A DNA stretch of 64,000 nt from Mycobacterium sp. ITM-2016-00318 (GCF_002968285.2 NZ_CP134400.1:4464001-4528000), one strand, 5' to 3'. Positions 16,511 to 25,675 are shown, counted from the stretch's first letter. Numbers and translations: made by a program. The notes: generated by a model from the sequence alone, not told the origin.

Positions 16511-18349
16511 TTGAGCGAGACGACGGACGAGGCGTTCGAAGCCCTGTTGCACTACATGCGAGATTCCCGAGGTTTCGATTTCACCGGGTACAAACGCACG
16601 TCGCTGATGCGCCGGGTTCGGCACCGGATGGACCAGGCCGGGTACGCCACGTTCGAGGAGTACCTCGACGTGCTGCAGGCCAGTTCCGACGAATTCGCCG
16701 CGTTGTTCAACACCATCCTGATCAACGTCACCGCGTTCTTCCGGGACCCGGAGGCGTGGGAGTTCGTCCGCGACCACGCGATCCCGGAGATCCTCGCCAC
16801 GCACGGGCCCCACCAGGCGATCCGGGTGTGGAGCGCCGGTTGCGCTTCGGGCGAAGAGGCCTACAGCCTGGCCATGCTGTTCTCCGACGCCCTCGGCTCA
16901 GACTCCTTCCGGCGCCGGGTGAAGATCTACGCAACGGACGTCGACGAGAATGCGCTCGCCCAAGCCAGGCTCGGGTCCTATGACGAACGGGCTGTGGAAG
17001 CGGTGCCCGACGATCTGCGCAGCAGGTATTTCGAACAGAACAACGGTCGATTCGTCCTTCGGAAGGAACTGCGCCGCGCGGTGATCTTCGGCCGCAACGA
17101 TCTGGTCAGGGACGCTCCGATCTCGCGGGTGGACCTGCTCGCCTGCCGCAACACGCTGATGTACCTCAATGGCGAGACACAACGAAATGTTCTGCGCCGG
17201 CTGCATTTCGCGCTGGCCCCAAGCGGCGTGATCTTCCTCGGGCATGCCGAGATGCTGTTGAGTCACAGCGACAAGTTCTCCCCGATCGACATGAACAGTC
17301 GCGTGTTCCGCAAGACGGCCGGCTCGCACACCAACCTCGATCGCTTCGACCCGTCCACTCCGTTGCTCCGACATGGGGACCTGGCCGGCTTGAACCCGAT
17401 TCGCGATCTGGCGTTCCGCGCGAGTCCTGTGCCTCAGATCGTGGTCACCGGCGACGACACGGTCGCGATGGTCAACGAACAGGCCGAGCGCGTCTTCGGG
17501 TTGTCAGCTCGGGACATCGGCAGGCTGCTGCGCGACCTCGAGGTGTCCTACCGGCCGCTGGAGCTGCGGTCGTATCTGGACCAAGCGAGGGCGGAGCGGA
17601 AGTCGGCGCTGATCCAAGACGTTCAGTGGCAGCGCACCGGGGCCGATCCGATGTGGTACGAGGTGCACGTCAACCCGCTCGTCGACACCGACGACGAATT
17701 GATCGGCACCTCGATCGCCTTCTTCGACGTGACGGCTACCCGAAACCTGTTGACGCAGGTCGGTCAGGCCAACAGCCAGCTGGAGTCCGCCTACGAAGAG
17801 CTGCAGTCCACCAACGAAGAGTTGGAGACCACCAACGAGGAGTTGCAGTCGACGGTGGAGGAACTCGAGACCACCAATGAAGAGCTGCAGTCCACCAACG
17901 AAGAGCTCGAGACGATGAACGAGGAGCTGCAGTCCACCAACGACGAGCTGCACACCATCAACGAGACCCTGCGCGACCGCAGTCGGGAACTCGAAGAGAC
18001 GAAGGGTTTCCTCGACGCCCTCGTCGACTCCGTCAAGCTCGGGATAATCGTCGTGGATCGCGAGATGCGAATTGTGCTGTGGAATCGCGGTTCCGAGGAC
18101 CTGTGGGGATTGCGCTCCGTCGAGGTGGTCGGGGCGCCGCTGGCATCGCTCGACATCGGCCTGCCCCTGACCGAAGTCAACCCGCTGATCGGCAGGATCC
18201 TCGTGGAGCCGGGCACCGTCGAGAACACCGCGCTCGATGCGGTAAACAGGCGCGGCAAGCAGGTCAGAATTCGGGTGACGTGCAGCGCGTTCGGATACAA
18301 CGGCAATTCGGCGTCAGGTGCACTGCTGGCGATGGACGCGGGCGCCTAG
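16511..18349 (+). CDS. CheR methyltransferase fused to PAS domains by a heptad-repeat coiled coil
   Basis: Protein-glutamate O-methyltransferase of 612 residues. The CheR N-terminal helices and SAM domain occupy residues 1-270 (FFRDPEAW, VWSAGCASGEEAYSLAM, IYATDVDENAL). A PAS-like domain follows at about 290-410. A strikingly regular coiled coil at about 425-490 is built from eight 7-residue units of the kind EELQSTN/EELETTN, and a second PAS domain lies at about 500-612. TTG start at 16511. The combination usually couples an input signal to methylation of a receptor; no receptor gene is nearby. The 3' end overlaps the convergent gene by 4 bases. Confidence 0.87.
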   Translation: MSETTDEAFEALLHYMRDSRGFDFTGYKRTSLMRRVRHRMDQAGYATFEEYLDVLQASSDEFAALFNTILINVTAFFRDPEAWEFVRDHAIPEILATHGPHQAIRVWSAGCASGEEAYSLAMLFSDALGSDSFRRRVKIYATDVDENALAQARLGSYDERAVEAVPDDLRSRYFEQNNGRFVLRKELRRAVIFGRNDLVRDAPISRVDLLACRNTLMYLNGETQRNVLRRLHFALAPSGVIFLGHAEMLLSHSDKFSPIDMNSRVFRKTAGSHTNLDRFDPSTPLLRHGDLAGLNPIRDLAFRASPVPQIVVTGDDTVAMVNEQAERVFGLSARDIGRLLRDLEVSYRPLELRSYLDQARAERKSALIQDVQWQRTGADPMWYEVHVNPLVDTDDELIGTSIAFFDVTATRNLLTQVGQANSQLESAYEELQSTNEELETTNEELQSTVEELETTNEELQSTNEELETMNEELQSTNDELHTINETLRDRSRELEETKGFLDALVDSVKLGIIVVDREMRIVLWNRGSEDLWGLRSVEVVGAPLASLDIGLPLTEVNPLIGRILVEPGTVENTALDAVNRRGKQVRIRVTCSAFGYNGNSASGALLAMDAGA

Positions 18350-18705
18350 CTGCGGTTGGCGATGTCGAAGGCCTCGGCCGCCGACTGTTCGACCGCGGCA
18401 GCGTCGTGGCGCGATGCCTCCTGCCGGTGGTGCTCCGCGGCGCTCTGATGGGCATCGGCTCCGACCTCGTCGGCCCGCAGCGCCGCCTGCTCGTGAGCCG
18501 CTGCCGCCCGCCGGTGCGCCTCGCCGGCGTCGCCGTGACGTTCGGCCGCCGCCTGGTGCGCGGAGATGGCCCGCTCCAGAGCCTCATCTGCCCGTGCTTT
18601 CGCGCGCTGGGCCGTCTGCTGCGACGATCGGGCACCGTGCGCGAGTTCGCTCTGGCGAATTCTCAGCTCGTCGGCCCGCGCCCGCGCCAGCGCTCCACGT
18701 GCCAT
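18346..18705 (-). CDS. Ala/Arg/Glu-rich helical protein, function unknown
   Basis: A 119-residue, almost entirely helical and charged protein, very rich in Ala, Arg, Glu and His, with repeated blocks such as AHEQAALRADE and EHHRQEASRHDAA that would form a long coiled coil. No enzyme motif is visible. ATG 18705 is listed; an in-frame GTG at 18741 would add 12 residues. It sits just downstream of the AraC-type regulator on the same strand. Similar Ala-rich proteins in mycobacteria are annotated only as hypothetical. Confidence 0.6.
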   Translation of the reverse strand: MARGALARARADELRIRQSELAHGARSSQQTAQRAKARADEALERAISAHQAAAERHGDAGEAHRRAAAAHEQAALRADEVGADAHQSAAEHHRQEASRHDAAAVEQSAAEAFDIANRS

Positions 18706-18746
18706 GGCGGGGTCTTCGGTCGGATCGGCTCCGGTGTTCACTCCGG

Positions 18747-19742
18747 TCAGCTTCGCAACGTCGTGTGCGGGCTCTGGCCGAAGTGCTGCCTGTAGAGCAC
18801 CGCGAAGCGGCCGGTGTGCGCGAAGCCCCACCTGGCGGAAATCGCGGTCACCGTGTCCTTCATGCGGTCGGCCGCGAGCAGGTCGAGATGGGCGTACTGC
18901 AGTCGCTGCCTTCGCAGATATTGCAGGGGCGTGGCGTCGAGGTGCCTGCGGAACATGTACTGCACGGCGCGCGGCGTGACGTGGATGGCATCGGCGATGT
19001 CGGCCAGCGATATGTCTTCGGCGACATGCGAATCGATGTAGGCGATGGCGCGACGGAGCAGCACCGGATGGGAATCGACGCTGTCGAACTGCGTCGAGTC
19101 ACTGGCCACGGCGCTGGGGAAGGCCGCCAGCGCGACGGAGGCGAGCAGGCGGCCGAGGTGGCCCACGACCAGCGGGGTGACGACGGTCTCGTCGGCGAGG
19201 ACGGCGTTCTTCACATAGATGACGGTGTCGCGCCAGGCCTTCGCCGCGCCCGAAGTCACGGGTTCGAAGCTGGCGAAACGCAACGGCGCAGGCGCCGCGC
19301 CGACGGGTACGCCAGCGGCGACACTGGCCACCGTCGCCGGGTCTATCAGCACCGACGTCAGCCGGACGTCCTCCGTGCTGGCGAAGCACGGCAGGTCGGG
19401 CTGCGCCACCAGAGTCACCTCACCGGCCACCGCCTCGCCGTCGAGGCCGCCGCATCTGCTCCGCACCTTCCCGTGGGTCGCCCACACGGCGGCCACCCTG
19501 CCCAGCGGGTCGGGTGAATAGTCGACCTCTCCGGGCATGTTCACGTCGTCGATGACGAACGGGCCGCAGTCCAGGCGTACGTGGGTCAGCTTCTGAGCCT
19601 CTCTCGGGCGGCTGTCCTGCACACGCAGGCGCGTGCCGTAGGTGTTCTCCAGGAATTGGCGAATTTTGACAGCACCCGACACCTCGGCCCGCACGCGTTC
19701 GGGCCGCTGGACTTTGGTCTCACCGTTTGCGATGTGGATCAC
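18747..19742 (-). CDS. AraC-family transcriptional regulator
   Basis: A 331-residue regulator with an N-terminal AraC-binding-like sensor domain (residues 1-200) and a C-terminal pair of helix-turn-helices (about 228-328): ISLADIADAIHVTPRAVQYMFRRHL and the second motif VTAISARWGFAHTGRFAVLYRQHFGQSP. It is divergent from cydA with 136 bases between starts, so control of the oxidase operon is a natural hypothesis. A small palindrome (TTGAG-C-CTCAA, 19769-19779) in that gap could be its site. Confidence 0.86.
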   Translation of the reverse strand: MIHIANGETKVQRPERVRAEVSGAVKIRQFLENTYGTRLRVQDSRPREAQKLTHVRLDCGPFVIDDVNMPGEVDYSPDPLGRVAAVWATHGKVRSRCGGLDGEAVAGEVTLVAQPDLPCFASTEDVRLTSVLIDPATVASVAAGVPVGAAPAPLRFASFEPVTSGAAKAWRDTVIYVKNAVLADETVVTPLVVGHLGRLLASVALAAFPSAVASDSTQFDSVDSHPVLLRRAIAYIDSHVAEDISLADIADAIHVTPRAVQYMFRRHLDATPLQYLRRQRLQYAHLDLLAADRMKDTVTAISARWGFAHTGRFAVLYRQHFGQSPHTTLRS

Positions 19743-19768
19743 CTCTTCAGGTGACGCTACGTCGGGGC

Positions 19769-19779
19769 TTGAGCCTCAA
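19769..19779. promoter_or_regulatory. Short palindrome between araC-type gene and cydA
   Basis: TTGAG-C-CTCAA is a perfect 5-bp inverted repeat with a one-base centre, in the 136-base divergent region. A related half-site, TTGACCTCA, lies at 19828-19836. This is a weak operator candidate only. Confidence 0.25.
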
Positions 19780-19866
19780 CCCCCGGATACGACCACGGTA
19801 CCCCGTGCCCCCGACTTCGGGTGCGGGTTGACCTCAGGGTGTCCGATTCGCCCCGGTAGAAGTGGC

Positions 19867-19872
19867 TAGGGT
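19867..19872 (+). promoter_or_regulatory. -10 element of a leaderless promoter (TAGGGT) for cydA
   Basis: TAGGGT followed by 6 bases and the GTG start at 19879, with no Shine-Dalgarno sequence in between. Confidence 0.5.
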
Positions 19873-19878
19873 GATCGA

Positions 19879-21261
19879 GTGGGGCTCAGTACGGTGATCT
19901 CCCAACTCGCGACCGAACCGCCCGGACTGCTGCCGGCCCGACAGCAGATGGCGGTCTCGCTGGGGTGGCACATCATCCTCGCGTGTTTCGGTGTCGCGTT
20001 TCCGACCATCATCTATGTCGTGCACCGGCGCGGCATCGTGCGCGACGACCCGGTGGCGCTCGGTCTCGCGAAGCGGTGGGCGAAGGTGTCGGCCGTGTTG
20101 TTCGCCATCGGGGCGGTGTCGGGTACGGTGCTCAGCTTCGAGATGGGCCTGCTGTGGCCGGGCCTGATGGGCAGGTTCGGCGACGTGCTCGGCCTGCCGT
20201 TCGCGTTCGAGGGGCTGTCGTTCTTCGTCGAGGCGATCTTCCTTGGCATCTACCTGTACGGCTGGGGCCGTCTGCCGCCACGGCGGCACCTGGCCATGCT
20301 GATCCCGATGGGCGTCTCCGGTGTAGTGGGCACCTTCTGCGTGGTCTCGGTCAACGCGTGGATGAACACTCCCGCCGGTTTCGTCATTCGTGACGGCGTG
20401 GTCACCGACGTCAACCCGTGGCGCGCGATGTTCAACGGCGGCGTGTGGCTGCAGTTCCTGCACATGTGGCTGGCGGCCTTCATGGTGGTCGGATTCGTGG
20501 TCTCCGGGGTGTATGCGGCGGGCCTCCTGCGCGGCCGCAACGACGCCCACCACCGCCTCGGCTTCACCGTGCCGTTCATGTTCGCGACGGTGGCCGCGCT
20601 CGCGCAGCCTCTTGTGGGCCACGTGCTGGGCATGCGCATCCACGACACCCAACCCGCCAAGCTCGCAGCGTTCGAACTCGCCGAGACGACCGAGGGTCCC
20701 GCCCCCTTTCGGCTGGGCGGGGTGCTGATCGACGGCGAGGTGCACGGAGCACTTGAGATCCCGCGGCTGGGCTCGATCATCGCCCGCAACTCGTTCGACG
20801 CGCCGGTGCCCGGTCTGGACACCGTGCCGAAGGAGGACTGGCCACCGGTCAACATCACACATCTGGCCTTCCAGTCGATGGTGGTCATCGGCACCATGCT
20901 CGCCGCGGCTGTCGTCGCGTACTGGCTGTTTCGCTGGCGCGGCCGCGATCTGCTGAAGAACCGTTGGTTCCTGCGGTTCTCTGTCATCGCGGGTCCGCTG
21001 GCGATCCTCGCGGTCGAACTCGGCTGGGTCGCCACCGAGGTAGGCCGCCAGCCGTGGACGGTGTGGCAGATCCTGCGGACCAGCGACGCCGCGAGCATGA
21101 GTCCCGGGCTGTGGTGGAGCTACACCGTCGTGCTCATCGTCTATGCCGGCATGACGGCCGGAGCATGGATTGTATTGCGCTCCATGGCACGACGCTGGCG
21201 CGCCGGCGAAGCCGATCTGCCCAGTCCGTACGGACCTCCTCGAGAAGAAACCGTGTCGTGA
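19879..21261 (+). CDS. cydA: Cytochrome bd-type quinol oxidase subunit I (cyanide-insensitive-like branch)
   Basis: Haem-bearing subunit of a cytochrome bd-type terminal oxidase, 460 residues and about nine membrane segments. Key residues are visible: the haem ligand histidine in SLGWHIILA, a second histidine in LQFLHMWLAAFMV, the quinol-loop pair in PAKLAAFELAE and the GRQPW motif. The N-terminus (MGLSTVISQLATEPPGLLPARQQM) and short quinol loop differ from the usual mycobacterial CydA, so this looks like a second, CioA-like oxidase. cydB follows with a 4-base overlap. No cydDC genes are near. Confidence 0.87.
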   Translation: MGLSTVISQLATEPPGLLPARQQMAVSLGWHIILACFGVAFPTIIYVVHRRGIVRDDPVALGLAKRWAKVSAVLFAIGAVSGTVLSFEMGLLWPGLMGRFGDVLGLPFAFEGLSFFVEAIFLGIYLYGWGRLPPRRHLAMLIPMGVSGVVGTFCVVSVNAWMNTPAGFVIRDGVVTDVNPWRAMFNGGVWLQFLHMWLAAFMVVGFVVSGVYAAGLLRGRNDAHHRLGFTVPFMFATVAALAQPLVGHVLGMRIHDTQPAKLAAFELAETTEGPAPFRLGGVLIDGEVHGALEIPRLGSIIARNSFDAPVPGLDTVPKEDWPPVNITHLAFQSMVVIGTMLAAAVVAYWLFRWRGRDLLKNRWFLRFSVIAGPLAILAVELGWVATEVGRQPWTVWQILRTSDAASMSPGLWWSYTVVLIVYAGMTAGAWIVLRSMARRWRAGEADLPSPYGPPREETVS

Positions 21262-22253
21262 CGCTGGCAACGGTGGTGGCCATGGCGATGTTCCTCGGCG
21301 TTGTCGTGTACGCGTTGTTCGCCGGAGCCGACTTCGGCTCGGGTTTCTACGATCTGACCGCAGGCTTCGACGGGCTTGGCAGCGAGATCCGCACGCTCGT
21401 CGACACCAGTATCGGGCCGGTATGGGAGGCCAACCACGTCTGGCTGATCTACGTCCTCGTCATGTGGTGGACCGGATTCCCCGCCACCTTCGCCGCCGCG
21501 ACCACGACGCTGTTCATCCCGCTGAGCCTCGCGCTGACCGGAATCGTGTTGCGCGGCGCCAGTTTCGCGTTCCGAAAGTATTCCGGCACCTTTGCTCAGG
21601 CCCGGCTGTTCGGGGCGGTGTTCGCAGCGTCGTCGGTGATCACCCCGTTCTTTCTCGGCGCGGTGGCAGGCGCGATCGCGTCGGGTCGGGTGCCCGCGGA
21701 GGGCTACGGCGATCTCATCGGGTCCTGGGTCAACCCGCCCTCACTGGTGGGCGGCTGCCTGGCGGCGACGACGTGTGTGTTCCTCGCCGGGGTTTTTCTG
21801 ACCGCTGACGCGGCGCGTGCCGGGGCCACCGCCCTTGCCGAACGTCTGCGCAGCCGCACCCTGGCGGTCGGTGTGGCGGCGGGCGTCGTCGTGTTCGCCG
21901 GGCTGTACCCGGTCGCCCAAGACGCCCCGACATTGAGCCACGGCCTGCTGACCGCCGCATCGCCGCTGTTGGTACTCGCCGCGCTCGCCGGGGTCGCGAC
22001 GCTTGTGCTGCTGTATCGCAGGCGCTTTGCGGTGGCCCGCATCCCGGCGGTGGCGGCCGTCGGTTCGGTGATCATTGGATGGGGCGTCGGCCAGTACCCG
22101 TGGCTGCTGGTCGATCAGGTGACCATCGAGGACGGCGCGGGCGCCGACTCCACGCTGATCGGCCTCCTCGTAGTGGTGGCGCTGGCCGGCGTCATCGTGC
22201 TGCCCGCCCTGGCTTATCTGCTGCGGCTGACACAGCAGTGGACCCGCGCCTGA
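21258..22253 (+). CDS. cydB: Cytochrome bd-type quinol oxidase subunit II
   Basis: Partner subunit of the upstream oxidase, 331 residues and about eight membrane segments. The family hallmark near the N-terminus is VYALFAGADFGSGFYDL, followed by GPVWEANHVWLIYVLVMWW, which carries the conserved Trp/Glu/Asn residues. GTG 21258 overlaps the cydA stop (GTGA), so the two subunits are translationally coupled. The 3' end overlaps the convergent ROK gene by 62 bases. Confidence 0.88.
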   Translation: MTLATVVAMAMFLGVVVYALFAGADFGSGFYDLTAGFDGLGSEIRTLVDTSIGPVWEANHVWLIYVLVMWWTGFPATFAAATTTLFIPLSLALTGIVLRGASFAFRKYSGTFAQARLFGAVFAASSVITPFFLGAVAGAIASGRVPAEGYGDLIGSWVNPPSLVGGCLAATTCVFLAGVFLTADAARAGATALAERLRSRTLAVGVAAGVVVFAGLYPVAQDAPTLSHGLLTAASPLLVLAALAGVATLVLLYRRRFAVARIPAVAAVGSVIIGWGVGQYPWLLVDQVTIEDGAGADSTLIGLLVVVALAGVIVLPALAYLLRLTQQWTRA

Positions 22254-23442
22254 ACTTTCGCTTCCCGTTACTCGCATCGAGTGACTCGTCGATGAGACGC
22301 GGGCTCAGCACGTGGTCGAGGACCATGGTCGCGCTGCCGATGACACCCGACTGGTCCGCGTAGGTGGTCGGCACGACTTGGAGCACACGGGTCGCGAGCG
22401 CGGTCGCGTTGCGGTACAACGTTTCCCGCAGGCCGGCAACGAAGATGTCGTACGCCCTGGCCATATCGCCCGCGACGACGAGCAGCGCGGGGTTGAGCAG
22501 GTTCACCGCGCCGGCGACAACCTCGCCGACGTGACGACCGCTATCGCGGATCAGCCTGCGCGCTTCGGCGTCACCGCCGTTGGCCAACTCCACGACGTCG
22601 CGGATGTGACCGACCGTGCGGCCCTGTTGCGTCAGCGCCCGCACCAGCGCCCAACCGCCCGCGACCGCTTCCAGGCAGCCGGTGTCGCCGCAGCGGCACG
22701 GCACCCCGGCGGCGGCGGGTGTCTTGTTGTGACCGAACTCCCCTGCCGCCTGCACCGCGCCGCGCTGTAGCGAGCCTCCGGCGATGATGCCCGCTCCGAG
22801 ACCCGTCGACGCCTTGATGACGAGCACATCGTCGACGGCGTGGCGGTCACCGCGCCGCTCGGCCAGCGCAATGACGTTGACGTCGTTGTCGATGATGACG
22901 GGCGCATCGGTCAACTCGGCGAAGTAGGGCGCCAGCGGGACCCCGTCCCAGCCGCTCATGACCGGCGAGTCGAGGCTGCAGCCTCGCTGCTGGTCGACGG
23001 TCCCGGGTAGGCACAGCCCGACGCCGAGGATGCGCGCACCGCGGTGCCCGTCGAGGAGTACGTCGAGCCTCTTGACCACGTCGGGCATCAGCTCGTCGGG
23101 ACCGATGCCGATCTCCTGGTCGATGTCACCTGCAGCAAGGATCTCGCCTGCGAGATCGCATACCGCCAGCCTCGTCCTGCTGCGCCCGATCGCGGCGGCG
23201 AGCACGACACCGGCGTCTTTATTGAAGGTCAGCAGCGCGGCGGGGCGGCCACCGGTGGACGGCGCCTGTTGACGTTCGATGACCAGATCCTGGTCCACCA
23301 GCGCGGCCGCCCTGGCGGCCACGGCGGTGCGGGACAACCCGGTCAGGTCACCGAGTTCGGCACGCGTAGTGGCACCCGCTGTGCGGATCAGGCCGTAGAC
23401 ACCCCCGGCCGAGGTCGCCGTCGAAGTGCGGGAAAAAGCCAT
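22192..23442 (-). CDS. ROK-family transcriptional regulator
   Basis: NagC/XylR-type repressor, 416 residues. An N-terminal winged helix (residues 10-65, with TRAELGDLTGLSRTAVAARAAAL) is followed by a sugar-kinase-like ROK domain with the ROK zinc motif in CRCGDTGCLE and the ATP/sugar segments DNDVNVIAL and GLGAGIIAGG. The C-terminal 25 residues are basic and overlap cydB by 62 bases on the other strand. It is divergent from an MFS exporter gene; autoregulation plus control of that exporter is the likely arrangement. Confidence 0.85.
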   Translation of the reverse strand: MAFSRTSTATSAGGVYGLIRTAGATTRAELGDLTGLSRTAVAARAAALVDQDLVIERQQAPSTGGRPAALLTFNKDAGVVLAAAIGRSRTRLAVCDLAGEILAAGDIDQEIGIGPDELMPDVVKRLDVLLDGHRGARILGVGLCLPGTVDQQRGCSLDSPVMSGWDGVPLAPYFAELTDAPVIIDNDVNVIALAERRGDRHAVDDVLVIKASTGLGAGIIAGGSLQRGAVQAAGEFGHNKTPAAAGVPCRCGDTGCLEAVAGGWALVRALTQQGRTVGHIRDVVELANGGDAEARRLIRDSGRHVGEVVAGAVNLLNPALLVVAGDMARAYDIFVAGLRETLYRNATALATRVLQVVPTTYADQSGVIGSATMVLDHVLSPRLIDESLDASNGKRKFRRGSTAVSAAADKPGRAAR

Positions 23443-23589
23443 GTCATCGATTCCGTTAGGGCCGATCGGAGGTCATCTCCAATCGTAACCTGCCTCACTT
23501 TTACCGCAAAAATGCCTAAGTCAGTTTGCCGAGTCCCGAAAGTCTCGTTACCGTTGCGCACGTCCGACCACAGGAAAGGTCCAACGTTT

Positions 23590-24804
23590 GTGACCACCGC
23601 GCTTGACCGTCCCTCGACGCCCGTCTCCGTCGTGGCACCCGCTCCATCGGTGCGGTGGCTCGCGGTGCTCGCGCTTGCCCTGGGCGGGTTCGGCATCGGA
23701 ACCACCGAGTTCGTCGCGATGGGATTGCTGCCGGATATCGCGTCCAGTTTCGCGATCTCCGAACCGACTGCGGGGCATGTGATTTCGGCATACGCACTCG
23801 GCGTGGTCGTCGGGGCACCGCTGATCGCCGCCTCCACCGCGCGAATGTCCCGAAAGGCGGTGCTGCTTGGACTGATGGCGATATTCACGATCAGCAACCT
23901 GGCCAGCATGTTCGCGCCGTCGTACGAGATGCTGATCGTCGCCCGGTTCGTCGCCGGTATGCCGCACGGGGCGTTCTTCGGCGTCGCCGCAATGGTGGCG
24001 TCCTTCCTGATGGGACCGAAGAAGCGGGCCAAAGCCGTAGCGCATGTGATGACGGGTCTCACCGTTGCGACCGTTGTCGGTGTGCCGATGGCGTCGTGGC
24101 TCGGCCAGGCCCTCGGCTGGCGCAGCGCGTTCGGTCTCGTCGTCGCTGTCGGGGTGATGACCCTGACCGCGATCGCATTCTGGCTCCCGCCGCTACGGTC
24201 GATGCACGTGACCAGCCCGCTCACGGAGCTCGGCGCGCTCAGGCGCGTGCAGGTGTGGCTGGCGATGCTGGTTGGCGTGGTCGGATTCGGTGGAATGTTT
24301 GCGGTGTACACCTACATCAGCACGACGATGACCGATGTCGCGGGGATGCCCCGTGCACTGGTTCCGTTGGCGCTCATGGTGTTCGGCCTCGGCATGGTGG
24401 TGGGCAACCTGGTCGGCGGCAAGATGGCGGACGTTTCGGTGGTTCGAAGCCTGTACGTGACGATGAGCGCCCTCGGCGTCGCACTGACCATATTCGTGTT
24501 GGCCTCCCACAACCCGTGGACGGCGCTGCTGGTGTTGTTCACGATCGGCGCTGCCGGGTCGGCGATGGGGCCTGCACTGCAGATCCGGCTGATGGACGTC
24601 GCGCACGACGGCAGAACGTTGGCGGCCTGCCTCAACCACTCGGCCCTGAACATGGCCAACGCGATCGGCGCTCTGCTCGGCGGGCTCGTCATCGCGGCCG
24701 GGTACGGCTATATCGCACCCGCAGCCGCAGGGGCGGTGCTCTCCGCCGCGGGGATGCTCGTCCTCACCGGCTCATTGGTGGTGCAGCGAAGGACCAGCGC
24801 CTAG
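23590..24804 (+). CDS. MFS transporter, drug/sugar efflux (DHA1) type
   Basis: Twelve-segment major facilitator of 404 residues. The first helix has GGFGIGTTEFVAMGLLPDIA, a signature of the AraJ/YdhP sugar and drug efflux branch, and the loop after segment 2 has the STARMSRKAVLLGLMA version of the MFS motif. GTG 23590 follows the ribosome site GGAAAGG. It is divergent from the ROK regulator with 147 bases between starts and overlaps the convergent SDR by 4 bases. Confidence 0.84.
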   Translation: MTTALDRPSTPVSVVAPAPSVRWLAVLALALGGFGIGTTEFVAMGLLPDIASSFAISEPTAGHVISAYALGVVVGAPLIAASTARMSRKAVLLGLMAIFTISNLASMFAPSYEMLIVARFVAGMPHGAFFGVAAMVASFLMGPKKRAKAVAHVMTGLTVATVVGVPMASWLGQALGWRSAFGLVVAVGVMTLTAIAFWLPPLRSMHVTSPLTELGALRRVQVWLAMLVGVVGFGGMFAVYTYISTTMTDVAGMPRALVPLALMVFGLGMVVGNLVGGKMADVSVVRSLYVTMSALGVALTIFVLASHNPWTALLVLFTIGAAGSAMGPALQIRLMDVAHDGRTLAACLNHSALNMANAIGALLGGLVIAAGYGYIAPAAAGAVLSAAGMLVLTGSLVVQRRTSA

Positions 24805-25640
24805 CCGCCGTCGGCGGCGACCCTGGCGCGCTCGGTCATCGACGCCACCACCCCGCCGTCGTTGAGGATGTCGGTGCCGGTGAGATAGCCGGCCTTGTCG
24901 CTTGCGCAGAACGCCAGCAGGTCGGCCATCTCCTCCGGTCTGCCCCAGCGCGGTATCGCAGCGTCGGCGACCATGGCGCCTGCGCCGGCCTCCGCCTCGA
25001 TCAGGCCCATCTCGGTCTCGAAGGATCCCGGTGACACCGAGAGGATGCGCAGGCCCTTGCCGTTGAAGCGCTCGCACTGCGAGCTGCTGTACCACCGCAC
25101 GAAGCTCTTGCTGACGGCGTAGGCGATGCCGGATCGCATCTCCTCGGGAGCGATGGCACAGGCCGCCAGCATGTCCGTCATGAAGGCGTCCTCGTCGGTC
25201 AGCGCCTGCGGGAAATGCTCTGTCGGAAGCATGGTTTCGGGCATCAGGTGAGCGGCCACCGACGCGATGTTGACGATGGCGGCGCCCTTCTGCGCGCCCG
25301 CGAAGAAGCTCTCGTTGACGTTGAGCGTGCCGATCGCGTTGGTCCGCATGACGTATTCAGCCGAGCCCATGCTGGGGCTGACGCCCGCGGCGTGGATGAC
25401 CGATGCGAGATCGCCAAGGCCCGAGGCGGTTTCGAGCAGCGCATCGACGGCGCTGCGGTCGGTGACGTCACAGTTGACGGCCGTGACCGTGACGCCGAGA
25501 CCGTCGAGCGCGGCGGCCGCTTCGTCGAGGCGGTCCTGCCGGACGTCGGCGAGGACGACGGTGTGGTCGCGCCCCACGACCTTCGCCGTCGCAATTCCCA
25601 TGCCTCCCGCACCGCCGGTGATAACCGCAACTCTGCTCAT
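24801..25640 (-). CDS. SDR family oxidoreductase
   Basis: Short-chain dehydrogenase of 279 residues. It has the cofactor motif TGGAGGMG (about residues 8-15), DVR after strand 2, HAAG at about 89-92 and the active-site pair YAVSKSF (Tyr and Lys near residues 174-178). A long insert before the active site (about residues 130-165) is unusual for classical SDRs. The ATG at 25640 lies 7 bases from TAGCAT, again fitting a leaderless transcript. The substrate is unknown. Confidence 0.84.
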   Translation of the reverse strand: MSRVAVITGGAGGMGIATAKVVGRDHTVVLADVRQDRLDEAAAALDGLGVTVTAVNCDVTDRSAVDALLETASGLGDLASVIHAAGVSPSMGSAEYVMRTNAIGTLNVNESFFAGAQKGAAIVNIASVAAHLMPETMLPTEHFPQALTDEDAFMTDMLAACAIAPEEMRSGIAYAVSKSFVRWYSSSQCERFNGKGLRILSVSPGSFETEMGLIEAEAGAGAMVADAAIPRWGRPEEMADLLAFCASDKAGYLTGTDILNDGGVVASMTERARVAADGG

Positions 25641-25647
25641 GATGGCG

Positions 25648-25653
25648 ATGCTA
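25648..25653 (-). promoter_or_regulatory. -10 element of a leaderless promoter (TAGCAT)
   Basis: TAGCAT on the minus strand, followed by 7 bases and the ATG at 25640, with no ribosome site between. Confidence 0.55.
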
Positions 25654-25675
25654 TGCGACTGCCTAGCGCTAGCGG

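Noticed and set aside
17775..17990. Regular DNA repeat in the cheR-type gene, considered as a CRISPR-like array
   Set aside because: The periodicity is 21 bases, in frame, encodes a heptad coiled coil and has no spacers or cas genes.
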